A stretch of 64,000 bases of DNA from positions 11,018,001 to 11,082,000 of the forward strand of contig NC_047070.1 in the NCBI RefSeq assembly GCF_902459465.1. Direction: 5' to 3'. This DNA comes from Asterias rubens (Eukaryota > Echinodermata > Asteroidea > Forcipulatida > Asteriidae). Positions within the stretch are counted from its first letter, which is position 1, and each line of letters opens with the position of its first letter. The notes under the pieces are model-generated. The model saw only the letters and a list, made by a program, of their open reading frames with translations. It ran no database searches and had not been told where the DNA came from. Position numbers and translations under genes: made by a program. Positions 43,316-57,000 of this stretch are shown here, piece by piece.

Positions 43316-46300
43316 AACCGTCTCAAAGCACTTTACATTGTCATCCATGTTTGTGGGAACCGTAAGTTGAGGTCCGGGGAAAAGTTTATAAGCAAGTTTT
43401 ACTACTAGAAATAAACGGTAATACTATTTGGGTTGGCATCTTAGTGAGAACCATTCCACTTCGAAGAAAATGGGAAAATGTTTGAATTTGTAATTTATCC
43501 ATCATCTCTCAGGTTGTGTATTTGGATGACCCGCGTGATCAGTGACTAAACCGATCTGGATTTTTCCGGCGCCTGTTTTCAAAACAATGCCGCCCACATA
43601 TTTTGAAATGGAATAAGTTGTTTCAGTGAGGTAAACAATTGGAACGGTTCCAAAACCAAAGGTATTTCGGTTCTATTTGTTTTTCTCAAAGCTCAAAAAA
43701 GAAACTTACAAAAAACTATAGGCCTAAGCTTAGGAAATTGGAAGCAAAGCTACTTTATTAATAACTTTTTTTTATAATAATAAATCATTGCGGCTGATTT
43801 GCGGTCGAACGAGCCACACCCCGCCCGCCCAATTATTTACTTCGGTGCGCCATTTGTTCCTGAGTTGACATTTTTTAACACTATAGGGGCCTACCCAGAA
43901 ACTAATTAATTGCAATTTTCATAAAATTTATAGAAGTAACTTGATTCCATAGATTGGGACAACCCCACAACCGAGTTTATGAAATTTAATACCGTAATTG
44001 GTGCAAACACACCGCGATTAGCAAGTAAACGCCAACTACTTGTTCGGTATTGAAAATGACGAATAGGGGCTAGGGCATGACACTAGTCTGGTAATCGATC
44101 CTTATCACCTGCCGCGTTTTACTCAATGATATCGAGTCGGGTACCCGATCAAAGATTAAGCCATGATGACTACGATCAAACACGTAACAGTTCGGTAAAT
44201 ATATCCCTCAATGTTCATGTTCTGTCTTTGAGATTTAGTAGGCAACATTTTGGAACAGTTTTTTAGTTGTATGCTTGGTTTTAGAGGTATGTGTTGCTAG
44301 GTAGGTGAATTTTCGTAAAATGTTTTGCCGTTCGTACAAGTTGTGTTCTCGGTGCACAGTGCATATTTGTGGCTATGCATCATCAGTGAGGCATACATGT
44401 GTTTTTGTGCAGACAACACACTGACTTTCGTGTGTGTTATGTGCGGCATAATGCTTTGAAGTCTGACTGCTACTTTCCCAAGTGCGGAAGTGGAGATAGT
44501 CACACAAATGTGTGGCAAACCTTTCACTGTTTTATATGAATTATAGAATGGCATGTTTTCATTGTTTTCCTCATACATTGTTCAATTGTTTAACACATTA
44601 AATAATTGTCCACATTTGTATTCACATGTTTTTTCATTGGAACTATGTTGGACAGTAAACAACACATTTCTTTATTGATTTTATTATTTCTACTACTAGG
44701 TGCCCTAACAATACTATCCCCGATTACAAGTTAATATACATGGTGTACCCCTCATAAAAATGTTGTTAACAAGTGAAAAAGGTAATAATTAATTGTACTC
44801 TGACCTTATGGCCAATTGAAAGTAGTTGTCATTTGCATTTCTTTTTTTAAACAAGCCAGTTCATTAATTGCTCTTGTTACAGCTGTTTAGTGTTGTTGAT
44901 CTTGGCATCGAGGTAAAATATTGTCTGCATGTACACATTGTATAGAACAGTTTTAATTCATTATAATGAAGTTTTTTTTTTTTTGGCTCGTCAATTTTAT
45001 TACCATCGCACAATCTTCGGCGACCGACTAAATAAACCAGCCTGCAAACAGACCAAATTAAGTGATCTCCTGTAGGGAATCTATATGCAAACACTACCCA
45101 TGGCCCGTGTGTAAGTTGCATCAAAGCCACCCAGGATCACTTAGTCAGTTCAGCACAAGATACCTGACAGAACAGAACGTAAACCATTTGACATTGTCTT
45201 TGTTAAAAGCATCATCCGAGAGGTGGTTACAAATGTACGAACAATCATAAGCATGAGTAGTTTTGTTTTAAATGTAATGAGTTTCTAAAGTCTTAAAGTA
45301 CTACTTATACCTTTCCCTTTTTTTTGTATAAAATATGTAGAGAAAGGACATCTTTGATCAGACTCTCTAGATGTAACACGGCTCATTATTTGTAAATTAT
45401 TTACTGGAGTTTTCTGAAGCTGGTGAGAATGTAATCTATCATAAAAAAAGGACTTTCTTAAATCTCAATATTCCGTCACATCTGACTGTACTAAACAGCC
45501 AAAATAAACAAACAATCAAACAATAACCATTACAAACACGCAAACAAACAACAATCAAACAACTATTAAACAAACAAACAAACAAAGAAAAAAAAACACC
45601 AATAACAACAACAGCCACCCACCCATACAGTGTGCGTGTACATACATGTACATGTAGACAAACCGATAAATTATTTTGTATACAATTTATAAAAGACTGA
45701 AATTCACATCATGAACCAAATACACAGCAGCGGATGAGGAAGTTTAAAGGGTCAATTAATTACTGGAGAAATCATGAAGGAAATTGTCAATAATGACTTG
45801 TCGTTTGGCCCATAAAGGCAATTTTCTGTTTATAATATGCGTCAAGAAATGAATTCCCTGAACATGTACGTTTGACCTACAAAATTAATACATTATGTAC
45901 AAATTTCTTTTAAATCCTAACCACTGTGCATTCAAAGAGAGCTATTTGGGGTGCCACTCTGTCAGCAGGGCTTGTGTGTGGTAAAAACAAATCTACAATA
46001 CAGTCTATGCCTTAGTTGAAGTGCAGTGTACTTTTTATACAGTACATGGCATCAGGAAGTGACATAATCCTTCACATTGTTTGTAATGTAACTTCTTGCG
46101 TTTGTTTAATTTGCTGATTTTTATCAAAAAGTATACACTTTACTGGGAAAACATTACTCTACATGGAACAAAAATACAGTGTGTAACTGGTCCATTGGTG
46201 TATTTGAAAGTTTACAAAGTGTCCGTTTTAAACTTGTTCTGCACCACAGAGAAAAATCCATTCAGGGAATTCCCCTAACTTGTTTTCAACCGCCGTTCGA

Positions 46301-47922
46301 ACTAACTGTGAAATGGGTAGTTTTTAAAATCAACATTTTGAGTTGCCCGCAATTTTATCATGAACACAATTTTTGAGAACAAAAATCCCCTAAAACAACC
46401 AACAGAAACAAGTTTGTCAAAGACTACATGTAACTGCCACAATAGTAATGCTCCAAAATCAACCCATATGAGTTGTGTAATGTAGGATGCCTGCTGCCTC
46501 AATCCTCCAATAGCAACAGATAATACAAACTGTGTATTAAGAATGCCTGACATGTAAACATTTAAACTTATACCGTAGTTCTAGTAAGCAACCATCATGA
46601 CAAACAAACAAATAACAGAACAAATAACAAACAGGGGGCGTACGTAAGTTGTTTTTGATGTTATTTATGCAGGGTTTTGTTTGTTAGTTTATGGTCCATA
46701 AGACATTTAGTTCAGGTTTGCTATTTTGACTAGGAGTAGTAATTGGATGAGGCACGAGGACTAACCAACCATGACAAAATGAACTCGCCTACATATTTTC
46801 AACTGAAAACTTTTATGTCTACTACATATTTTCAACTGAAAGCTTTTATGCCCACATAAGTTCAGGGCTTTTCAGATACATTGTAGGTGTACTGCTGGTA
46901 GAATTAATATATTTTCATATTTTTATATATTATGAGCTATCATTAAAATGATTTGTATTGTTCAGATTGATGTTAAAAAATGATTATTTTATGAATCAGA
47001 AAGTTGGAACGCCTTTTTTAAAAGGATTTGTCAAAGAAAGCATTCGTAAAGGGATGTTGTCGGGTTGAAATGGATCAAGTCAGATGAGTCAACATTTATC
47101 AGTGTTTTTGTTGTTGTATATTTTGTATTTTGAAAACAACATTGTCATACATGGCTAGTGTGTGTACTGTAGAGTGTCCTACTACATAAAGTATGTATAA
47201 AGAAGACCCCATTTAAAAAAAAATTTAAAAAGGGTATACTACAAATTTATCTTGCCCTCAACTCAGTTGCGCACAGGCAATTTCTGGAACCTTTAAATGG
47301 CTTGCATCAATGTGAAAAACTTTTACTAGTGAACGCCTTACAGATGATTTACCTTGCTTCCAAGAATAAACTAAACAATCAGGGTCGGGCAGTGGATGCT
47401 ACGTCATTAGGACCAAAACTTGTTGAGTGTTTTCCCTTGATGTGCTGCGAAAATGGTTTTTCCTGGGAAAACTATAGAGGGCACACTGTATTGGCAATTA
47501 CGTTACCACTGCAATCTTTTGACAGATTTTGGTGGAGTTTTGTTTGGACCAGTTGTTGATTTGAGGATGTGGTTTGCATTTTGTCCAACATACGAAAGGT
47601 TGACTTTAATGTGTTTTGATGTTTTGTTTTTCACTTTGACTTTGTGACACTAATACGCAAAATGGTCTTGAAATAACTGGAAGTACATGTTCATGTTTTC
47701 TGTACTGAAATTAACATGTTGAAATTTGATGTTTTGTTCTCTGTTTTTGTGCATCAGAATTGGTTTAGGTTAAGTCGTTTGTGACACAAGGTTTTTGCAA
47801 GACTTTAGCATGAAAGTCTTGAAAGTAGAACTGGGCAGATTTTTACATCTCATTTTGTCATTCAAAGCAACACTATTTTTCGTCACTCTTACCAACTCCT
47901 TGATTTGTTTTCTTCTGAACAG
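43316..47922. other. Divergent intergenic region, WDR18 to DOCK1
   Basis: No coding exon supported. It has an (AAAC)n-type run at 45500-45600 and AT-rich sequence. A noncoding DOCK1 exon and the promoters of both genes should lie here, but I cannot place a TATA box or initiator with confidence. Confidence 0.5.
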
Positions 47923-47995
47923 AGCTCATCAAACCTATGTCAAAACGCAGATGATGTAAGCCTTCGTCATTGGCGTGTTGTCGGGAACATTGAAT
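47923..47995 (+). promoter_or_regulatory. DOCK1 5' UTR segment with two overlapping upstream ORFs
   Basis: A pyrimidine-rich tract and AACAG (ending 47922) look like a splice acceptor. The first coding exon therefore probably has a noncoding exon upstream, which I could not place. Before the start at 47996 lie ATG TCA AAA CGC AGA TGA (47937-47954) and ATG ATG TAA (47951-47959). Both could lower translation. Confidence 0.4.
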
Positions 47996-48038
47996 ATGAC
48001 GGGCTGGGTGCCAACTGTTGAGGCTAAATATGCCGTGG
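47996..48038 (+). CDS. DOCK1: DOCK1 first coding exon
   Basis: Fourteen codons plus G; donor GTGG|GTAAGT. ATG has A at -3. The peptide MTGWVPTVEAKYAV is nearly collinear with vertebrate DOCK1 MTRWVPTKREEKYGV, and the split Ala codon completes at 50505. Confidence 0.9.
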
Positions 48039-51000
48039 GTAAGTTCAGATCATGGAATTTCAGAGGGCAAGTTATGTTTTTCTCCCGATGCACCTGTACT
48101 GCAAAATCTTAGGGAATATTTTGAACAGGCACCAAGGCCAAAACAGTGGCAAAATAAATTTTGTAGACAATGTCCAGTGGCTTGCCCTTGCCCTTTTAAG
48201 TTTTTTTGGCCGGCTGTCCCAGTTGGCTTAAATCAGCTTTTGAACATCATCTTTTTTACTGGTCCATATTCATTTTAAAATATGGATGTTTTTCAATACT
48301 GAACTAAAGCCAGAGGGACCATCTGGAGTAGCATTTTGACTGGTTGTCAAGAAGTGCCAACTGTAGTATTTGACCAAGACCAGCAGACCACTGTATTTGC
48401 TATTCAGATGCCGTAGTACATACATGTATGCCTACACGTATATATTACCTAGTGGGGCAGAATTGTGCCATAGTAAGCATTCAATTGTGCTCACAGTCCA
48501 GTCGTACTGTTTCTGCCCTACTGTATTGTTTAGAATATTTGATCCCAGGACTACGACTGTCCATTACATTCGTGTAGGGGGATACTAAAAAAGCAATGAC
48601 AATCTTTTTGAAAATTGTGTTATTTCTTTCTTACTTTCTGTACTTCACAAAAGAAAGTATACAATTTACATGATTTCATATAAAATGTGTTTTAAAAACA
48701 CTTTCCTCGGCATGTTAATTAAGTCGCACCATGTCAAATATTATCTTTTATTACCATCAGTTTGATACTAAATTTGCATTTCTTGCCATTTATGCGAAAA
48801 ATCAGAATAATAATTAGATAGGCCCTAAGACAACAGATTAAATAAATAATGGCAACAAGTACAGTGGACACAACATCAGTGATACTTTGACAAACCTGTT
48901 GTTTTGCAAAATTGTTGTGTGTACACTGCTGCGGTTATTTTCATAATTGTTGTTAAATGTCTGTGTACAGATCCAGACATGTTTGTATCTTCATAGTTGA
49001 CTTTCAAGAGGCCCTGATACAACTTCACAAAGGCCAATTGTTTGACAATGCACTTCCATTCACTTCAGTTGTTTTCTTTTCTACCGAGATGTGTGTGAAC
49101 AGTGTACAGTAGTGGTTCATTTGGCACAGGGCATACAATGGAGATAAACAGTGGTCACACTCAGGTGCAGTTCAAGGCCAGACAACAGAATTTGCTTAGC
49201 AAAGGGGGGAGGACACCAGTCACAAACACAATATTTCAAAGTGCATGTATTTAAACTGGTGAGCTGTTTCAGCTTAGAAGCAATGTTGTTGTGGTAAGCC
49301 ACTCGCTGGCATTCTATCTGGAGCCCTTACCACACTCATCTATGGTTGGCCTGTGACCATTTAGGAGACAACATAACAAATTTACCTTTAACACATTTTA
49401 ATATCCTCAACATCCTCAATTACGAACTGGAAGTTTCCTGTTTGAGAATTATGACAGCAGAAACCTGCCATGAGTACTTTTTTTAAAGGAAGCTGTCAAC
49501 ATTTTAGAAAAAGTGTGTTAACCGTCTAGTGTTATAAAAAGTGAGCAACATTCGTACAGTCCTCTTTTAAAAGCCTGTTTGCTGTGTTTAGGCCTACATG
49601 TAATAGATGGTTAAATGTTGTAAATAGTGAATTGTGGCATCTAAGTATGCAAGTCAGCAAGTGGAAAGTTTTGCGGAAACATTTGCAAAAGATGATTAAG
49701 GTTAACTTCTCTGGTGCAAATTTATGATGTCAAATTTGCCAGTGCCTTTTAGTCAAGTATGAAATTGGGCTTAATAGTATACTGGTTAGCATTCTTCCCT
49801 TTGGTAATTTGAACATAATATCATAAAGTTTCATTTTATGCCTAGTTTAAAGTCAACAACCAAAGCACGATAGTCTTGCCAACATCACCAAAAATAAACT
49901 GTCATCATGGAGCAGCCATATTGTTTTTCAATTCCATTCAATCCAATCAGCCAATGGAACTGAAATTTGATGTACATGTAAGGCCATGCCTGAAATGGCG
50001 AGTTCGGCTACAGCTACGGCTAGGTCGCGCACGTCAGCCTATTCTTCAACATTGCAGATGCGCTGATCTAGCTGAAGTCATTGTTTCGGACACGGCCTAC
50101 GGCTAGAAAGAAAATAGTCTGGTTCCTTTTAAAGAATTGTGAATTCAACCTGTTATTACAGTGTGTATGTCAGACATGTAGGGAATCTAACATTCATAGA
50201 CGGCTGCAGTGTGATGAAGGTCTTTTGATGGATGTGCAGTTGCAAAACATAAAAACTTGGAAGTCCGTTTTAAAAGGTACATTGTGTTGACAGAGCCACA
50301 ATTTTCCTAAAAAGAGATGGTACAATTAATGTGCAGTATGTAAAATGAAAACTTGGTGAAGTTTTAAATCTTTAAATTTTGTGAAGTTTTAAATCTTTAA
50401 ATTGCATAAAGTAGATGTGACCCTCACATTACCCTAATTACTTAATATAAAAAGGAACATGTTTGACTCATATTTGTGGTTGGTTGTCTTTTACTTCCTT
50501 GCAGCTATTTATAATTTTGAGGGCATCAACTCCTTCGAGCTAAAATTGAGCGTCGGCGATACTGTCCAGATACTGGAGGAATGCTCAGGTAAGTCAAGAG
50601 AGGGCGCTCTATATGAGTGAGGGCAATATTTAAACTGTTTGTTTTAATAGGTGTTCGGTTTGCGTCGGGATAAAGAATATTCATTTTGGTTTTTACCCAC
50701 ACCTATGTGTGTTAGCACTGTATATTCAGTACTTTCCGAAGTTCTGTGAAAACAAATCGGAGGCATATTACTCGGGTGGGATTGGAACCAACGACCTCTG
50801 CAATTCTAGAGCAGCGTCTTACCAACTAGACTACCGAGATTGCCCGATGTTTGTTTTAAATTGAACAGGTCTGAGCTGTGTATTGAGAGAGTGGCGACAA
50901 CTTGTCATTAGAAGCCATTTTCAGTCCAAAAAAATAATCCCACCCAGCACACAAAGGGTGCCAGAATAGACTGATTTGGACTGAAAATTATGTTCAGCAA

Positions 51001-54000
51001 GCATGTGACCACAGAAAACAGGTCCTTTCATCTTGCAACTTTCTCCAGTACACCATTATCATCATCAATCGTCGTACATGTAGGCTACTGCCTGTTGCAC
51101 AATTGTCCACTTCTCCTGGTTTGTGTGGTGTGTGGAGGGGTGATTGTGCCTCGATGTATGGTCATCACAGTTAGTTCAGCCACGCTGAGTCCAGTCCACC
51201 TGGTGAGGCCATCGATCCAGCGAAGGTTTTGGTCTTCCAACTCCGCGACGGTGTCCAAGTGGGGTTCAATCAAGTACACTAATTCATTATTAATAAAAAC
51301 ACATTATTTATCATCAAAACTGAGACTCACTTGTGTCATACGACTCGAGTACCATTCTTATGGTACTCATACTCTACTAGCAAAGTACGTGACCTCAAAG
51401 TCCATACTGGATACTCAACTTAACCTGTATTAAAAAAGTCATGTAGTTGACACTTGACTGAAAACATACTTGGACTTGATTTTAAGTACTTACACGGCGA
51501 TTGCTATTCAAGGAATATGAGAGACAAAAATTAAATTTTCTTTGATGTACAATTTTTTATTTTTTATTATGATGATTTAACCTTTTTAAAGCTGAAGTTA
51601 TCTTTTTTTGGCATGTCATGGCGGAGGCGCACTAGTTTAACCTGACTCAAGCTCTGGTGTTGTCAGCAGCAGAGTGTGGGTTTGAGTCCCGGTCATGACA
51701 CTTGAGCAAGGCTTTTACTGTTGTATTCAAGCTAGGCTTCTAGTGGATGCCACCCATGCCTAAACCATGAACGAACTGTGAAGGGGACCACTCTGTTCAA
51801 CCCTAGAGGCAGCAGCGTGCCCCTGGTGACAGTTGATTTGGGTCTACATCCCAAAACAGGAAAATGTAGCCCTAACCTTAGGTAGCCGTTCTGCCTTGAT
51901 GATGTTAGGCATTGCACCCCATTAAAACCCCCCCCCCCCCCAAAAAAAAACAAAAAAAAAAAAACACAACCCCAAAGCATACAGTGTCATCTAGAAATTA
52001 ATAAAACCAAAAATAAACATAAAGTACTCAAATAGACCACATCGAATATGATGTCACCATTCAAATACCTGCCCTACATACATGTACAACGTTGCATCTG
52101 TGAGTGTGGGCGTGTACTGTACCTGTGCGTGTGTGTGCCATAGAAATCAAACCATGAGTCCTGCGTGCTGCGTGCTTCATTGATGTACGCGTTAAGACGC
52201 GCATAGGGCATGCCCTACATGATGGCCACTTTGATAGCACGGTCTACGTGTAGGCCTTACCTACATTGTATAATTACGCATCTCATACTCTGCTTGGTAC
52301 TTGGAGACCCAAGTACTTGGTACATGGCTGATTGGACTCTGTACTCAGATATCGGAATACTCAGATGCTTGCACTCATACTCGATGGTCCAAGTACTCTT
52401 ACATGTACATGTACTCAAGTACTTCTTGGCCACCCTTGTACTCGGCAGTACTTGATACTCGACTTATGTAAAAGTACTTGCCCACAACACTTACAATTGT
52501 GTCTCACCTCTGTTTTGCCTTAGAACTACCACTTCTTTCATGATGAGATTATTACACGGTTGTCTTGTGTATTACAAACTAATTTATTTCTTACTTCCAT
52601 CATTATACACACCATTCCAAGCTTCAGATCATACAGTGTTGTCATCTACATTGTAAGATGTGTTGGGCTTTTTGTTGTGAGTTGTTTAAAGCAAAGGCAC
52701 TCTGGACACTATTGATAATTACTCAAAATAACTGTTAGCATACAAAACGAGTATAAGTGAAGTACCGTAATTTTCGGATTATAAACCGCGCGGCGTATAA
52801 ACCGCACTTCCTCAAAATATACAAAAAAATATTTAGGTGTCGGCGTATATGCCGCGCGGCGTATAAACCGCGATCAATATGAAAAAAAACATGAAAAAAA
52901 TAACCTCAAAACACGGAAGTAAAGTACGCAAACCTGCCGCGTTACGGGTGATTTTTTTTATCTCACACTATCAGTCCTGAGTTATATTTTTTTTTTCCAT
53001 CAACAACCCTTTTCAAGAATTTGCGATTTGATGATCGGTTGTGTTGACCATATGTTTGAAACATGGCAACAAACTCTCCGTGAATCAAAGATCGGCCGAC
53101 AACGCACACCGAGAAATAGTTGAACTTTGCCCTGCATCGCATCGCCCTCTGTTGACAAAAGTTGTTCACGTTTGATTAGACTGGGCCCCGAGCCTCAAAG
53201 CATGGGTCAAATGTTCAAGCTCCCCGTTGTACAATGGGCAGCCGCTCTACTCGATCCGTCCGAAAAGTCTAGGCAAGATTTCATGAATGGAACTATCACC
53301 GGCCAATCAACAACGGCCACTCATCAAACGACCAATCACCGCATGCGTGAACACATAGGGGCCGTGCTTGCTTGCGTCCTCTTTGTGGCGATGTGCAGTG
53401 ACAGGCGGGCGGCACATCAGTCACTCCAGTCAGTCTTGTATAGTTGCCACAATGTGGGAGTTGGATAGCATTATTTTTGTGAGCTGGCAGCACCCCCTTT
53501 GCGGGACCACATAATTGTTTGTGTTGGATAATTATTGATGAAGTTACAACTGAAAATACGTTTATTATTGTGATACTGAAAAAAATCCAATAACAATTTT
53601 TAAAATTGACAAAGTTAAATCCTACTTTTATTGTAGGTAAATGAGTTCGTGTTGCAATAAAAACTAACTTCAGACAGTGCGTGGACCATCGTTTTAACAT
53701 ACATGTAGGATTCGTCTGCAGAAGCAGTGAGTGATAAAGAAACAGTGCGAAGATTTATATCAAAGGAATCCTTTGCCTTCCGTTTTGTTTAAATAGAAAA
53801 TAGACAAAACCAAAACCAAACAGTCTATTTCAGGGCTACCACAACACAAACGAGAGTATTGTCTATGAGTGTTGTTTCTGTTTACAATGTCTATAGGAAC
53901 ATTTTTTAAACATGCAAAATTCCTTTATAAAATATAAAAGAAATAATAATGGGGACGGCTAAAGTTTTCCCCTCACTTTTATTGTATAGCGGTGGTAATG

Positions 54001-57000
54001 AAACAAAATGCGCTACCTTAATTTTTGCGTAATCACAAGGACAGGGGATTCACTTTAATATTAAACATCGGAGTAGACGGGAAATAAGGTTGAAATGGGT
54101 CTTTCAATAAGGGAATTAAAGAAAAGTGGTTGGCCGGTGTTTCTCCCTCCCTTTTATTATTGTAGTCCCACAACGAGGATCCACAACAGATATTGCAACG
54201 ACGGACGGGCGGACGGACGTAGCGTGTGTGTGGAGTAATGTATCCTGCAGCGTGCACATTAAGCACATGTACACACATGCGAGTTCGTAAAGCTAGCAAT
54301 CTGTTAATTGCGCTGCTCAATCTCGAGATTGCACAACAGATGTTGGTGGCACCGTATTGAGCGATGTTCGCCGACGGGTTGCGCTACGCCCTCGCATTTG
54401 CGCCGCCTGGAAATAAAACTCCCAATGTTACTGGACTCAACAATCAGGGCAGGTTGAACACGTTTTGTTTGATCCCTCGAAGCGGCATAGTTCTTTGCGT
54501 ACGTCCATTCACCATTCTGCTGTTGCGCGGTGTGCGTGGTTGAGCTGAAGAAACCGCTGGCTGACACGAGTGTAGCCTGGATGTCTGACGTCAGTATATA
54601 AAGATCGTGGGATAAATAGACAGGGGACGAGTCTACTTCGCTGAGACACGAGTATAGCTTGAATGTCTGACGTCAGCATATAGAGATCGCTAGGATAAGT
54701 AGACGGGCACCAGTCTAGTCTAGAGGGGGGAGCTGAGGGCGGTTGATAAACATTTTACAAAGGAAACATGGAATACAATTGTGGTGGGATTTTCAACAGG
54801 ATTTTGTCATCACACAGGCAGGTTTTTGTTCTCGTTTAAGAACAAAAAAACATTAATTAGAATATTTTACAAACGATCTTTCTTTTAAAAAATGCCGTTT
54901 TTTTCTCTTAAATATTTATACATCGGCTTACAAGCCGCCCGGAGAATAAACCGCAGGAGTTCAAAAAAATGTCAAAATCAACATATAAACCGCGGTTTAT
55001 AATCCGAAAATTACGGTAACATAGTTTTGAGAAAGAATTAATTTCTCAGTAAAATATTTGAATTGAATAAGAAACCTCAGCTGAGGTCTCAAATTCAAGG
55101 CAACTGAAAGCACACAACTTATGTGACAAGGGTGGTTTTTTTTCCTTATCTTGCAACTTCGACGACCAATTGAGTCCAAAGTTTCCCCAGTTTTTATTAC
55201 ACCAAGTGAGAGGACTGGTCTTTGACTATTATCAAAAGTGTCCAGCTTGCCTGTACATGTAGATACAAACATGTTATTCAAATCTTTGGTAGAGTGATTC
55301 ACTGATTGTCCATGGTACGTACAATGTTTAATGGCTCTTATTTTGCAAATTTTAAATTGTTTATGCACATGTTTGCAGTAAGCCAGTTACACATACTTTT
55401 TTAGACAGATGGTTTTCTAAGCAATATCAATATGAACAATACACTCTTTCATTACTCATATTGCCATCTAATGCCATGACATGACCTAATACATGTACAC
55501 ATGTACATTACTACACAATAATACAATACTGTACATGTTGGTACATACATTTGTACATATTAGTCCTGATGCAGCTTTTGGTTCATTATGTTCAGATGCT
55601 AGCTATGTCAGGTAGGATGTGTATCCTGTTTGCAATTAGTTTAACACAATTTTCTCCTTTTGAAATAAATATTTTAAAAAATAGATAGTTCATAAAAAAT
55701 ATTTTCTTGTGCGATCCAAAACAAAGACTTGATTATTAAGAATCCTTTGGTCTTAAACTTAACCTATAATTATAATAAAGGTACCCATTTTGAACAGCTA
55801 CGTCCTGCAGCTTGACATTTGTTTGTGCTTGTCAGACGAGGATAATAAACACGTGTAAATGCACAGTAGGCCATCATGTGTCATGCACAGTACTCGGTAA
55901 TGGGCATGTGCACTGTGTACAGTTTTTATGTAACAGAAATTTACAGGATGTTAGCCTACCTGGCTTTTTATTAACAGGTCTGGTACTTGACTCTTGATGG
56001 GGCAAGGCCATTTCCTAGTGATCTTACAAAGGGCCTTTCTCACTAAAAGAAATCTGACATGTTTCAGTGGTTTCTGTAGTATTTTGAGTGGCACGTAGAC
56101 CAGGTCATGGAAGGCAATCCCTAGTTTGAAGTGTTTTGCTGAACAACCCTAATCTACTGAAGTCTTTCTGATTCCTCTTCCAGTCGGATTGCAAGTGATT
56201 GAGGACTTAAATAGGCTCAAATAACAATTGCTTTTACACTTGGCCAGGGTACAAGTTTTTTTTATTGCGTGTTGGATTACCATTGAGATGAGGATAGTGA
56301 CGGAAGGTTTCCTGATAGTGAACATGGTGAATCAAGGTTTCCTGCAGGCAAGTGGGCCTTGATGGGCAATGGAGACCCTCCAGTCATTGTGGTCATTGCC
56401 ATGGTGCCTCTTTCAATGTTGAAGAAGAAATATTCAATTGTTTTTTCATAGAGTGTGCTTTACTCAAGTTTTTTTTTTTCCTGGTCCTACATGTACGTAC
56501 AAGAACAAAGATGAAAATTTTACAACATTGTGTAAAAGCATGTGAACTGCCATGCAACAACCTGTGTGGAACACTAGACGGGACTTCTGTAGTGACCCAA
56601 AAAGAAGAAGATGTAGAAAATAGTTCATTTAATGTTTGTCGAGCTGTGAACTGTTTCCTTTTCCAAATCATACAGCACATGTATAATGTACTGTGACCGT
56701 AACACGCGCATAATGGACATGATGGAAGATCATTTTCGCCAGATGAACTATCACTTGTGAATGAAATTTTGCCCAATCAAAATTCCACCTCTAAAGTGGT
56801 TCATTAAATTAGATTCAGGGTCCTTAAAGGGAAGGTACACGTTTGGTAATTACTCAAAACAAATATTAACTTAAAACTGACTTGGTAGCAAGCATCGGAG
56901 AGCTGTTGATAGTATAAAACATTGTGAGAAACGGCTCCCTCTGAAGTACATGTATCATAGATTTTGAAATAGAGGTAATTTCTCACTAAAATTAAATAAA

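Noticed and set aside
53127..53700. Open frames of 113 (+) and 134 (-) codons inside the 2252-bp transposon
   Set aside because: No DDE transposase, helix-turn-helix or other motif visible. They overlap on opposite strands, which suggests chance.
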